A stretch of DNA of 64,000 nt from Bursaphelenchus xylophilus (taxonomy: Eukaryota; Nematoda; Chromadorea; Rhabditida; Aphelenchoididae). The translations under genes were made by a program, and so were the position numbers. Positions 19,641 to 31,945 of the stretch are shown in pieces; the stretch's first letter is position 1, and each line of letters opens with the position of its first letter. Location: the NCBI GenBank assembly GCA_904066235.2, contig CAJFCV020000001.1, positions 248,001-312,000 on the forward strand, written 5' to 3'. Under the pieces are notes generated by a model. It saw only the letters and a list, made by a program, of their open reading frames with translations, was not told the origin of the DNA and did no database searches.

Positions 19641-22453
19641 AATTTTTTATTTCATTTTCCCCCCGAAATCGCTCCATTTTTCTCGAACTCTCTCGCTTTC
19701 CTCTCTCCGACCCAGTTCTTTCGCCCCTCTGTCTTTCCATCTCCAAATCTCTTTCTTCTCCGCAGCCCCCCGACTTGATCCGAATCAACAAAACAGCGGG
19801 GAGTGTGGGAGACGGGGATTCGGGTGGAATTCAGAGCGCAGCGAGTTTTCGTCGCGCTGGCTGCTGAAGAGCGAAAAATTGGGGAAAAATGGGATTTTTC
19901 TTCCATTTTCTCTCGGTTTTCGAGCGGAATTTAGGCTAAAATTACTTTTAATTTGCAAATAATTTGTTCGTTGTCAAAGTACCGGCATTTTTGTGGTATT
20001 CAGAGGTTTATTTATGTCCAAATTTGCATTGCTTTTACCCGAAATTATCGATTTTCACGGATTTCCGCTGAAAAACAGGAAAAATCGATTAAAAAATTTC
20101 GTTTTTTGCTTTGTAATCAAATATTGTTTTTTATTTTGAATGAATCATAGTGCAGTTGACGTATAAATGATGAGAATTTGCTTCTTGGCTTCAAAAAACT
20201 TTGGAAATTTTGGAGAATTTGGAAATTTATCAATTTTTTGATGATTTTTTATTTTTTAAAAAATTTTCGGTAAATGCCGATATCTACGTACCTAATTAAG
20301 ATACCTTGATGAATATTCTTCAGTTTAAAAGTGTCTACAACCAATTTCCAATACTAATTTTGCCACTTTTAATGTTTTTTGGCGATGAACTTTTTGCCAT
20401 CTTCAACGATTGGCTCAAACTTGCTTATAACGTCAATTTGTTCGCTAACACGGAGAGTTTACAATGTAAACTTATTACTGGTCGATTATACATGCAATAA
20501 GCTTTATTCTCTCCAATTTAGACTTTTCCATCTCTTCTGGGGTTACTGTATCAACAGTTTTTTTTCAAAAAATCGATGATTATTTGTTGATCAAATTCAA
20601 ATATTCGTTCCCATCGCGTTCCCATCCTCTTCTCCAATAGTTTCCCCAATCATTTACCCATGAGATTCTTATCGGTTCCAGCGCCGATTTTTTCTCTGAT
20701 CGGAGAGATTATTGCGTAATCGTTTGACCTTTGGGAGAGATAGGAGTTGGTGAGTTTGAATGGTCATAACTGCTGGAGCGATGATTCGATTTACTTGAAA
20801 TTTTGGCTTGGTACACTTAATAGGTTATGTTTGAAATCCTGGAAATTTCAGCTTATAATTTGCAAGTGGACTCAAGAAATTTAATCTTCTTTAGGGACAC
20901 GTAAGAAGAGGAGAGTCGGTCAAAAAATTAAATATTTACTTTGCCTATGACTTTCCTGCAAATTTCAGCCAAAAAATAGTAAAAATAGCATATCATTATT
21001 TCCCAGCTCTCTTAATCCTCTTTCCTCAATCTCTGAAATTTACTTTGTGTGAGCGGTAAACAGTAACTAATCCGTTTTTCGCTATTTTCAGCGAGAAATC
21101 GAATATTCCATTAATAAATTAGAAAACACTTCCAGAAGGGTTTGAAATGGCCTCTAATCTGTTATAAATTTAGTCTTTTTTGTAAAGTAATGGAGTTCGG
21201 AATGTCAGCAAATGTCAAGGTTATTAAAAATTTATGGAACTAAGCTTTGGAAAAACTTAAAAAAAATTGTTTTTCTTATAAAAATCATGTTTGTAGACTT
21301 CAGATTTTGAGATAATTTGGCCCGAATCTACATTACAGTTTTTTAAGACCTATCTAAACTTTTCCGAAAAGTAAAAAAATCTCATTTTTTTGGTTATATT
21401 TTTTTTAAATGTTATGTGTTATCGCAAGTGTAGAGTAAAATATTTTCACAAACAAATCAATTTTTCTCCTTAAAATTCACGTAGCTGTAGCTAAAAAAAC
21501 ATATTTTTTCTCTGACCGTCTCTCCTCATTTTGCGTGCTCTCTCGAAAAGATAATTGCTGAATATCTCCGCCACGCTTGCAATTGAAAAGCTAAAATTTT
21601 CAGTAATCAATATGTGGCCAATTAGAAATATCCAAGGCAAATTTGAAGGGAATCTGAGAATATTTTTTTTGCTACATCCGCTCTAGTGCAATATAAAAAA
21701 ATCTCAAAAAAATTGAATTTTTATTTGTCGCTTCCTGGTCAAATATTATTTTCTAGCCTTCTAGAGTGTATTTTACACCTAATTTCATCGACTTGAATTG
21801 AATTCCAATTAGGGAAAATTGAGTTTCCGCAATCTTTATTCCCTAGTTTGATTAGTTTAGGGGAATTAAATCAAATTTACCGCCTTGTGACTTCACAACT
21901 CGGTAATTTAGATAGCAAATTTGAAAAAGTCTTGTTTTTTTATGAAATTCAAAAAAATTCTTATCAAAAAAATTTGGCCTTTTTTGACCTTGTTTATTCA
22001 AAATTCCCTTCGAATTGACGTAGGCAGACGTGCCACCCCCAAATATTTGGCGAGTAAATACCCTATAAAGCCGGAAGAACTTCGGTCTGTCTGTTTTTCA
22101 GCCCTTTCTATGCACTTTTGTTATTCATGACATGAAACTGGAGATGTTTATCAGATTAAAGAGTACTGACGGGGCTCAAAGAATGCTTGGGAGTTTCACA
22201 GATCAATAATATTTTTTTTTTGAGAATTGGAAGTGAAATTATAAATTTGTGGATTTCACAAATCTGAACGGTTAAATTCAAAAAAAAAATTTTTTGATAA
22301 AAAACGATAAAAATTACAAGATTTTTTTTGCCAACTTTATCGACATCTTGACCTTGCCCAGTCAATGTCAGGCGAACTTTTTCGGGCAAAAGAAATCATC
22401 CAGCCAAAATTTGCAATCTCCAATCTCTTACATGAACTTTAAAGAACATTCAA
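19641..22453. other. Gene-poor region with a pyrimidine-rich, promoter-like segment
   Basis: 19660-19900 is rich in CTCTC tracts followed by a GC-richer segment, resembling a nematode promoter or 5' exon. It could belong to a plus-strand transcript, for instance a distant 5' end of the gene at 32.7 kb, but no start exon can be shown. The rest to 22453 is AT-rich with diverged repeat modules (for example 21480-21660, resembling 50080-50240). No coding region seen. Confidence 0.35.
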
Positions 22454-22702
22454 TACAGTGGGGGACCTGATCCAGTGGGAAAAAATGTTCCCTGTTGCAT
22501 CCGGGAAGCATCAAAAATGTGGCAAAATGCCTCCCTCTCCAAGTGAAGAAACTTCGTTTTAAGGGGCGCGCCACAAACAGAGCAGGCGCGCTTTTGAAAT
22601 CGGAGTTTTCTCACTTGGAGAAAGAAGCATTTTGCCACATTTTTCATCCTTCCCGGATGCAAAATGTTACGTTTTTTGAAATTGGATCAGGCCCCGGCTG
22701 TA
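22454..22702. mobile_element. MITE-A copy 5
   Basis: TA-flanked hairpin element with a slightly longer centre; arms more diverged than in copies 1-3. Confidence 0.85.
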
Positions 22703-22739
22703 CAGCAATTAGTGTCTACACCGTATTTTGCGAAGTTTT

Positions 22740-23130
22740 CTAAGTACAACTTTTCGGTCAGCGACAATTTGGGCCGCCGATACCCTGGGTTATCTCGATT
22801 TTTCATTCTATGGGAGAGGCTAGGGGAAGGTTTTTTAGTGGAATAAATACGATTGATCGGGTCCTAGGACAGCTTATCACCTATTTTGAGTTGCTTTTCA
22901 TGTATTCAGATCACTAATATCTCGGGAAAAGATACGGATCTTCGTTGCTTGCCGCAAATTTTAGCCTTTTATACGTTATAATAACTCAGGGTAGAGAAAA
23001 AGTATTTATACAAAAAGTCTTCGCCAAGTCTCCGCCGAGTCTCTGCCGCCCGTCAACCGACGGCCTTCAGAGGTCTTGTGGCACTTTCTACAGCCTTTTT
23101 TTGGGTGTCCATCTTCCCTACACTCCGTAA
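22740..23130. repeat. Repeat family J, copy 2 (inverted relative to 16525-16880)
   Basis: Contains GGGTCCTAGGACAGC, a CACTAATATCTCGGG module, GATACGGATCTTCGTTGC, GCCGCAAATTTTAG and ATAATAACTCAGGG in inverse order to copy 1. It ends near a CACTCCGTAACG block like the MITE-B terminus. Confidence 0.6.
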
Positions 23131-23495
23131 CGATCGATTTTATGTTGACCCGAACTGCTGACGAATCGAAAAGTCGGGAGGCAAAATATTTCGGCTGCCC
23201 TTGAAAATTGAGCTAAAATTGTCATCAATTGATAAATTTGTAGTCTGCTCAGAGTGTGTAAGGAAAGTTTGAAGAAAATCGCAAACTCTCAATTTTTATT
23301 TGCCATTGGAAATTTTTTCCTGAATTTATTCATAATAGTCCCCTTTGTTGACCCGAATTATGTATTCAGTCGCACGTCTGACGTCCGAACGCGTTGGTTT
23401 TCAAATGCAAATGAGTTCACAGAAAACGAAGAGTTTGTTCAAAAATCGTCTGGGTTCGAAAGAACTCGTGGTTTAAAACATGCAAATATAAAATT

Positions 23496-23701
23496 CGCAC
23501 AGTGCATTTTTTTATTTTTAAAATTTCGCACTGTGCGGATGTTTTTTCAAATACCGATAGATCGCACTGTGCAAAGAAAAGCCCGTTTTTTGCACTGTGC
23601 ATTTTCCGCGACAAACTTTTTTAGACAGTGCACGGTGCAGTGGATGAAAAAGTTGGCTGCACGGTGCAGAAAAAGATTCTGCAAAATTCGCACAGTGCAA
23701 T
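23496..23701. repeat. Cluster of GCAC-N-GTGC palindromes (about 8)
   Basis: Regularly spaced copies separated by 15-30 bp of A/T-rich DNA, with centre bases A, T, C and G; one copy near 23625 is fused to a half-site (CAGTGCACGGTGC). Confidence 0.85.
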
Positions 23702-25148
23702 TTTTTCAAACCCAAATTTAGCGACTCTCTGTTTATTTTCTCCCAAAAAATCGGCATAGGAGTTTGAAATTGGATATAAACATTGGTTTTATTCGAGATT
23801 TTATGGCGTTTCGGCGGAGTGAAAATAAAACAAACGGGATTTTTATTGCAATTTGAGCCCGAAAAGTTGGTTTCAATTTTTTTTTCAATTTAAAAATACT
23901 TTTTAGGGAGTTTCTTTGCCTTTTTGAACTCTTAATTAATTCGATTCACTATCCAATTGTAAAAAAATCGGAAAAAACAAACTTTTTCACTCCCTTATCA
24001 AGTTCTACAATCAAAAGAGCGAAAATTTGCAAAGATGGAGAAAAATGGAAAAAATTGAAGAAGATGACGTCATTTTTTTAGCATTTTTTTGTTGGTGAAA
24101 AAGTGATAAAACTAAAAAATTTTTTTGGGAAAAAAATTTTTTAAGGTGAAAGTTGAATGTCTACACAACCTGGATCACTCTAATTTCCATTTCTTGATCT
24201 ATTTTTTGTCGCTGAAAAATTACGTTTTTTGAAATTTTTTGTAATTTTTGCAACTTTTTTCGCGATTTTTCAATTGTTTTCTACTAAAATCGTTCAACCA
24301 TTATATTCTATGATTTTCAGATGTGATTTCACATTCATTGAGCATTGATCGTCATGAAAACACAACGTATTTTAACCATTTTACGACATTGTTTCCCGAT
24401 TTGCCCTCAAATTTTCCATTTTCACTCATTTCCCCGTTTTTTGCGGGTTCAACTTCCAAAAATACCCGTTCTATTTTCGTCGCTGCATTCGACGTGCCAT
24501 AAACATGTCAGTTTTTTAAAGGATGCCTGCAAAAACACACGTTTCCAGCTGGAAATGCATGTCATTCGCAAAAATATTTATCAAAACAAAACACTGCTGA
24601 CTGTCTAGCTCGAGATTGATCGGTAAAGTTGTTGATGTTTGCTGTAAACTAGATGCCATGGGGTTTCAGATGGAGTATTGAGATGTTAGATATGTCCACT
24701 AGCTGCTGAAATATAACAGTTTTAAACAGATGTCCATTTTTGTCGTCTGCACTGTGCGAGGGCTCAAAAAAAGCCCAAAATGCCTACGGGCATGCAAATT
24801 TTTTGACGTATTTGTGCTTCGTAGCTAATACTTTGATGGCAGGTTAACTATGGATCCAAAAACATGAGTTATGGGTTCAGACTCCGCCCTTTCCTCGATC
24901 TTAAGGAATAGGTCACACCTTACATAGACTCTTTGAATTTTAAGAATGTTACAGTACTCTCACCAATCAAAAATTTGTATGGAAAGGCAATAGAGGCCTT
25001 TGCAAAGTCATTGAAAAGATTATGGATGGCTAGCCTCAAGGGATTTCCGAAAAATTGTGTTTTCTCAAGGTCCGCATCTTATCTGTTTTCCATTTTTAAG
25101 CTGCTATAGTAATCGGATAGCGAAAAAAATATGTAAGGATAACTGACC
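23702..25148. other. Gene-poor AT-rich region
   Basis: No coding region, tRNA or long repeat recognised. One isolated palindrome (GCACTGTGC near 24750) is present. Confidence 0.4.
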
Positions 25149-27069
25149 GTATCTTTGAACTTTGTCATTGGAATGGTATGAAAATTACTAGGAATGTTGT
25201 TCATTATACCAATTTCAATTTCTGATAAAATATTCCGCCACATCTCCCAAGAAACTTCGAATATAGCCTCCGGAAATGGGACTTCCCTCATTTTCCCGCA
25301 ATTTTATGCAAGAAAAAGAAAGCTCCCTGTGACGTCGCACAATATCATACTTCGTAAACTCTGCAGTACAAAGCATAGGCTAGCGCCTGGTCACCTCCAA
25401 CATTGCGCAATCATTATAAAATATATAAATTACCAAGAGAAATCAGCAATATTATTTATGGGCTCCAAGAGATTTTTTTCGTATCAGAAACGCTACATCG
25501 CATGATTGGGTAAAAATTTGAACTTCTTGTATAGCCCGTGGAAATTAACATGTAGTGGGGTTTGTATACAGCCCAAAGGTGTTTACGTAGCAGCAACAAA
25601 ATTAGCATAAAATTTGAACTTTTTGAAATGTCAGCAATTTTAACTTTTAGCACGATTAATGATATTTTTGCGACAAAAAGTGCTGCTGCCGGATTGATAC
25701 TGCTGCATTAAACAAAATGTAGTGCAATCTACATACTGTAACAGTTGGAAACTTTTGGATTCTCACAAACATCAAGTTTTTGGCTTTTTGAACTTTCGGT
25801 TATTTTCGGCGGAGAACTGTCACAACCTCTTAAACTCTCGCATTTTACGCCCAAAAAAGTGCAGTAGTGTCAAATTTGTTTGGATTGTTACGTTTTGCTC
25901 TTAGTTTTGTTGCTGGAAACCGCTTACTTTTCTAAGATCATCCAATTTTCCTTGACTCTTTAGAGCCATTACTCAAAACGCTGATGACTAATCGCCCATT
26001 ACTCTCAACGATCACCCCTCCTGATGTCTTGTGACCCGACCTCTGGACAATCAAAACCGAAGACATTGACGTCGGCGATTGCTCAAACAATCATCAACGT
26101 TCGTTTCAAATTTTTAATGGTCTCAGAAGCGGAGAGAAAAAACAGAAAAAAAACTCTGGACTTTTGACATGGCCGTTCCGTCTCATCGTTCCATTATTGC
26201 TTTTTTTTGTTCTTCACGTTTCTTGGAAACGATTTGAAAAGCGGAAAAAATGACAACGACCTGAAAAATTGGGGAATAACAGCTGCTACAGTACCCATAA
26301 GGCCACAAAACTGAGAGCAAAACATCGCAATCCAAACACTTTTGGCTCTATTGTAATTTTTTGGGTATAAAAGGGGAGAGTTTAAGAGGCTGTGACAGTT
26401 CTCCGGCCGAAAATAACCAAAAGTTTAAAAAGTCAAAAACTTGATGTTTTGTGAGAATCCAAAAGTTTTCCAACTGTTACAGCATGTAGATTGCACTATA
26501 TTGTGCTTAATATAGCGGTGTCAATCCGGCGACAGCACGTTTTGTCGCAAAAATGCCATTAATCGTGCTAAAAGTAAAAATTGCTGACATTTCAAAAAGT
26601 TAAATTTTTATGTTAATTTTGTGCTGCTACGTAAACACTTTTGGGCTGTATACAAACCCCATTACATGTTAATTTCCACGGGCTATATAAGAAGTTCAAA
26701 TTTTTGCTCAACCATGCGATATAGCGTTTTGATACGAAAAAAATCTCTTGGAGCCCATAAATAATATTGCTGATTTCCCTTGGTAATTTATATATCTTAC
26801 AATGATTGTGCATTGTTTGAGATGACCAGGCGCTAGACTATCTTTTGTAATACAGAGTTTACGAAATATGATATTGCGCGACGTCACAGCGATCTTTCTT
26901 TTTCTTGCATAAAATTGCGAGAAAATGAGGGAAGTCCCATTTCCGGAGGCTATAATCGAAGTTTCTTGGGAGACGTGGCGGAATATTTTTATCAGAACTT
27001 ATAATAGTGATAATGAACACCATCAACAGTAATTTTCGTACCATTCCAATAGCAAAGTTCAAAGATACG
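25149..27069. mobile_element. Two-kilobase foldback element
   Basis: The arms are inverted copies over roughly 750 bp each. 25149-25190 pairs with 27030-27069 (the CGTATCTTTGAACTTTG block), 25270-25330 with 26880-26960, 25440-25600 with 26640-26780, and 25740-25860 with 26370-26480. Inner pairs continue at 25870-25905 and 26300-26345, leaving a loop of less than 400 bp. Arm identity is high but not perfect. No transposase frame is seen, so it is non-autonomous. It forms the longest self-complementary structure in the window. Confidence 0.85.
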
Positions 27070-27385
27070 ATCGATTTTTCAAAATTCCTAAAAGGCCGAA
27101 ATTGTTTGTTAAAAAATTTTTTTTGAATGCTGACGTTATCGTTACTGTATAAAAAGACACCCACAGAGCAACCAGGTGATCTCCCACCGCTTTTTTCGTA
27201 GATTTTTTTAATTCCACCCCTTCTCTTCAGCCCAGTCCACCCTCGTAAATCTCTCTGGGAATTCGGGGAAAGATCGTCTTGTTTTTTTTTATTACAACTT
27301 GAACATAAAAAATCGTAACATTATTTCCTGTAGAGGGTCAAGTTTTTTTTAATTGCATCGTAAAAGTAAAATTTTTTAGAATTGC

Positions 27386-27750
27386 ACTGTGCGGATTTTT
27401 CAACTTCAAATTTTCGACCGCACAGTGCGGATTTCTCCCAAATTTTTTGTGGGTGAAATGCCTGAGGCATAGTTATTTTATTCAATTTCTAATTTTACCT
27501 ATGATTTCCGTTTTTCGAATTTTAAATCCAGTTTTTCTCATTGCACTGTGCAAAGATAAAAAATTCGAATTTCTCGGCGCACAGTGCAGATTTTTTCGAA
27601 ATTTTTGTGTAGATAAATTGCCTGAGGCATTCTTATTAAATCGAAATTATGGGTTTTCTCACAAAATTAACCATACTTATTTTACATTCATTGTTTTCCA
27701 CTGCACAGTGCAGCCGCCAAAAAATTCCATTTCCGGCCGCACCGTGCAAT
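27386..27750. repeat. Cluster of GCAC-N-GTGC palindromes with a duplicated spacer
   Basis: Palindromes occur in pairs around a repeated segment containing AAATTGCCTGAGGCAT or AAATGCCTGAGGCAT (27458-27474 and 27613-27630). Two copies of a roughly 155-bp unit are visible, with a partial third. Confidence 0.75.
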
Positions 27751-27839
27751 TTTCTGACAAAAACACACTTTCGGAAATTACAGTAGTTAAAAATAGGCAA
27801 ATTACACTCCACTACGCTTCGTATTACGCCCATTCACAC

Positions 27840-28285
27840 CTACAATTGAGTTGTTTTCGACATTAATTGTCCCCCAATATCGCCCATTTTCCGCCCCACC
27901 CTCGGCCCAATTTAATTCTCGGCCCCCGTGCAGAGAGCGCGGGGCCAGAAGAGAGCGGCGAGGTGGGCGAAAGATGTTTACGCCTCTGTTTTTTGTGACG
28001 CGATGGGGGAGTCATATGGAGAGGCATTTTTTCGTCAAGGAAGTCTCGAGAGAAGGGAAAGGAGGAGGTGGAGTGTTCGGTTTTAGCATAGGCGTTCCAT
28101 TTTCGCCCCTTTCCGCCGCCGAAAATGGGCTTTGAAACTTGCAAGTTTTTTTGGTTGTACTAAATTTATGTTTCTGATGTTTTACTAGTATTTTTAGAGC
28201 AAGAAAGTTCCCTCGACTCTATTTTTAGGACCTTTCCGCTTTTAAAAGTCTCAGTTTTTGCTTAAAAACCCTATTTTATCCGTTA
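27840..28285. other. GC-rich island without an assigned gene
   Basis: About 250 bp (27880-28130) have much higher GC than the surroundings, and open frames run on both strands, but neither has domain, splice or codon support. Candidate promoter or first exon of an unannotated transcript. Confidence 0.3.
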
Positions 28286-28289
28286 AAAT

Positions 28290-29302
28290 ATCCATTGCAC
28301 TGTGCGGAAACATTTTTTTATTTTGCACAGTGCGCCCACTTTTATTCAAAAAATTTTCGCAAAGTGCAAGAAAAACGAAAAGCGAGAATGGTCGCACAGT
28401 GCGCCGGACAATGGGCTTTTGTCGCGACCGCACTGTGTAATCGATCTTTCGTCTTTTCCGCACGGTGCGGCGGCTTTTCTTTTGTGGCCGCACAGTGCAT
28501 TCGAATTTTGTTTATTTTGCACTGTGCAATTGAAAAATTTGGCGATTTTTTGCACAGTGCGACGAAAGAAATTTTTTTTAAACGCGCACTGTGCGGATTC
28601 AGAAAGTTTTTTTGCACCGTGCAGTCTAAAAAAATTTTCCCAAAACAAAATTTTTTCGAATCAAAAAAAAAGTTTAGTGGTCAGCTCCCGAAAGGAACAT
28701 GTTGTAAAGCCCATTCTACCGTAATCCCCTTCTGTTTAGAAGGCGAAAGGTTGGCGTAAATGGAAGAAACGATTGCTTTTTTGGTTGTAATGTTATACAG
28801 TAGGGTTTACAGCATTAATGACGTTGGAGAACTTATACTTTTCTTACTTTACAAAAGCCTCTTTACTGTCATTTATAGCGACATCAAATTTTTTGGGCGG
28901 TGCACAGTGCAATGGAGCAAGTTTAAATTTGTGATGCACTGTGCAGAGATTAAGAATGTCGACTGCACAGTGCGACAATTCAAAAGTTCGATTGCACAGT
29001 GCAGTCCAGTCAAAATAACAGTTCTTTCGCACAGTGCAAACGTTTCTTTCAAGAATTTTCGATCGCACAGTGCGAAACACATAAAAAATTTTGATCGCAC
29101 TATGCAGTCAAAAAAGAAAAGCCGCCGCACTGTGCAACGGACAAAAGATGGATTGCACAGCGCGCTGGCGACAAAAGCGCATTGTCCGGCGCACTGTGCA
29201 ATCATTCCCGCTTTTCTTTTCTCTTGCACTGTGCAAAATTTTTTGAATAAAAATGGGCGCACTGTGCAAAATAAAAAAAATCTTTTTCGTACAGTGCAAT
29301 GG
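28290..29302. repeat. Inverted pair of palindrome arrays
   Basis: Two arrays of about a dozen GCAC-N-GTGC sites each (28290-28625 and 28900-29302). The outer parts are inverted copies of each other, including spacers: a TTTTATTCAAAAAATTTT block, GAGAATGG/CATTCCCG, GGCTTTTGTCGC/GCGACAAAAGC and GCCGCCGC segments. The centre (28640-28890) is AT-rich DNA without the motif. Confidence 0.85.
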
Positions 29303-29855
29303 ATATTTTAATGGGGAAAACAAGATTTTTCAAGATAAAAATGGGATTTTTAAAAGTGAAAAAAATCTAAAAATCAATCACAAGTATCGTTTTTGCCTAG
29401 AAATATACCAGCTTCATCAAAATCATCAAAAAAAAAATATTTTTTTTTTGAATTTTTTTTTATTTTCTGAACTTTGGTTTCCTTATCAGTCCCCCTTCTT
29501 AACCGACTATATGTCATGCATTATAAAAATAACCACTCGTAAAGCACTTTATTACGTGCGCTATCGGCGCTGATAAGCCCGCCTGACTTTTTTCTTTCTG
29601 TTTGATCAAGCGTTTTCTATAAATTTCTCGGTCACAAGATCACTAAAAGGGTATGTAAAGCCGGCGGCGATAAGCTTTTTCCCTTGTTTGTTTGTAAAGC
29701 GGAAAGAATTTCGGGGTTACGTCAGAAAATTGAAAAAAATTGTCAACCTGAATTGAGGGAGGGCCGGGAGGGCAATAAAAATAATCGTTTGCATATTTTC
29801 GAAATTATCCTCTGCGTTTTAATTCAATTTTTATTGCTTTATTTTTTTCGATTTT
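29303..29855. other. AT-rich intergenic DNA
   Basis: A/T-run sequence followed by mixed DNA with GATAAG-like motifs (29570-29680). No gene or repeat recognised. Confidence 0.35.
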
Positions 29856-30062
29856 GCACCGTGCAAAAAACTAGGTCGCTTGCACTGTGCAAGGGCTTTT
29901 TTGCACTAAAAAACGGACTGCACAGTGCGAAATTTTGATGACATTGCACCGTGCGGGGAAATCAAAAAATATTTTTTTGATTGCACAGTGCGTTCAAAAA
30001 TTTTATTCTTTCGCGCTCTGCAACACAATTTTTAGTGCAAAAAATGGGTCTGTACGGTGCGA
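29856..30062. repeat. Palindrome cassette, copy 1
   Basis: Ordered sites: GCACCGTGC, GCACTGTGC, the spacer TTTTTTGCACTAAAAAACGG, GCACAGTGC, GCACCGTGC, GCACAGTGC, preceded by TTATTGCTTTATTTTTTTCG. The same order and spacers recur at 37262-37452, and inverted at 33235-33430. Confidence 0.85.
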
Positions 30063-31320
30063 AATACAGAAAATTCCGGGATTTTCCCGGAATTTCGACG
30101 ATTTTGCTTCATTTTCAGTCCGAAAACATCTAAAATCACTAACCAATGAAGAGATCTCATCTCTCTCTGCCTTTACAGCCCCTCGATTGTACTTTACCGC
30201 CCGTTTACAACGCCCGTTCAGCCCGAAAAAGCGGCAAGAAGACGGTTTTCGCACGGGGAATGTCATCGTTACACAAGAGGGTCCCTTTTATAAATATTAC
30301 CCAGAGTTTTGTCTCCCTTTTCATTCGACGATAATGAGAGGGGTTCCATTGTTCGCGGGAGGGGGAATGGGGGCCTCGGGGACAATCGACCTTGTTCTAG
30401 ACCGCTTTTTTTCCGCCTGTATTCGACTATGGGGCTACGTGAATTGGGCTCTGAAAATTTCCATCATTCCTTGTTCTCGTATTTTACATCAAAAAAAATC
30501 GATGAATTTTTTGGTGTTCTCTCCGAAATTTCAATTTTTCCCCAATCATCGCTCCTTTTTTCAATTTTTGTGTCGATAACTCGTATTTTAGCTCGATTCA
30601 TATTGCAATATAGACTCTAAAATGTAGAAATTGCCATATAAATTGTATTTTATATCCAAAATCCCCTAAATTTCATGATTTTTTGGCCGAAATTTCGATT
30701 TTTCCCTCGATTTTGATGATTTTTCCCAAAAAATCGCCGTTTTCAACAGTTCATCCTATTTTACCATCGACCAAAAACTAGATTAAACCATTGCTGTCTA
30801 GTTTCTGTATATCTACACCACTAAGACTCAAAATTTCCCTGATTTTTTATTAAAATCATCGCTGAAATTAACGCAAACCCCAATCTTTTTACGATTTTCA
30901 TCCGTTTCAGCGCAAAAATCCTCTTTTGGCTTATGTTTCCCAACAAATTAATGGGAAATGCATTGAATTTTGTGTGAGAATCTCCCAATCTCACCTGCTT
31001 TCATCATTTTTTTCGCTAATCGCCGCTAAAAACCGACTCATCCCGAGTCTCGAACGCCCTAATCCGCTGCGAGCCAACGCTGGCCTCGCATTTTACAACC
31101 CCTCCCCGAGGGGTTATGGCCACTTTGGCGCGTTGCTAATGCGGTTAATACTTAATACCTGAGGGGAAGGTAGGGCAAAAGCTCCCGTCATCGCTATTTA
31201 CGTATGCGCCGGAAGGATTGTGGGGGGATTTGCGGGATTATGCATCAGCTCTTTATGCCTCGAACCGTAAGCCGGCGGCTTATCGCCAAGAACCCCGAGG
31301 GCTTCCTTAATTGAGGGGCG
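30063..31320. other. Gene-poor region with moderate GC
   Basis: Open frames at 29887-30579 and 30926-31162 lack domain signatures and splice structure; 30120-30440 and 31040-31300 are GC-richer and could be exons or regulatory DNA of an unrecognised transcript. No supported feature. Confidence 0.3.
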
Positions 31321-31332
31321 GAGCTTGCGAGC

Positions 31333-31945
31333 GCACGGTGCAACGGGAATGTTTGGATTGCACTGTGCACAAATTGGGAAAAGAAGCGCACGGTGCGGTG
31401 GGAATGCGCGCGACGAAACTGCACTGTGCGATTTGATGAAATGTCGCATTGCACTGTGCGCTTTGAAAAATGTCGCATTGCACTGTGAGCTTTGAAGAAA
31501 TGTCGCGTTGCACTGTGCACTTTGAAGAAATCTCGCATTGCACTGTGCATTTTGAAGAAAGGTCGCATTGCACTGTGCGCTTTCAAAAATGCCGCAATGC
31601 ACTGTGCGATTTGAAGAAATGCCGCAAAGCACTGTGCATTTTGAAGAAATGTCGCACTGCACTGTGCGCTTCGAAGAAGTGTCGCATTGCACTGTGCGCT
31701 TAGAAGAAATGTCGCAATGCACTGTGCGATTTGAAAAACTGTCGCATTGCACTGTGCGCTTTCAAAAATGCCGCAATGCAATGTGCGATTTGAAGAAATG
31801 CCGCAAAGCACTGTGCATTTTGAAGAAGCGTCGCGTTGCACTGTGCGCTTTGAAGAAATGTCGCATTGCACTGTGCGCTTTGATGAAATGTCGCGTTGCA
31901 CTGTGCGATCGTTTTGCCGGCCTTCCCGCCGCACTGTGCGATCGT
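31333..31945. repeat. Tandem array of a 30-bp unit containing the GCAC-N-GTGC palindrome
   Basis: About 18 head-to-tail units of the form TTGCACTGTGC(G/A) plus a spacer like CTTTGAAGAAATGTCGC, period 30, preceded and followed by less regular sites. Because 30 is a multiple of three, long stop-free frames run on both strands (up to 229 codons), but they translate only the repeat. Two sub-blocks (31580-31730 and 31750-31870) are near-identical, showing a higher-order duplication of about 180 bp. Confidence 0.95.

Noticed and set aside
28295..29311. Open frames of 140-183 codons through the palindrome arrays
   Set aside because: Frames exist on both strands, consist of recurring motif translations (HSA, TVQ, ALC) and have no domain features.
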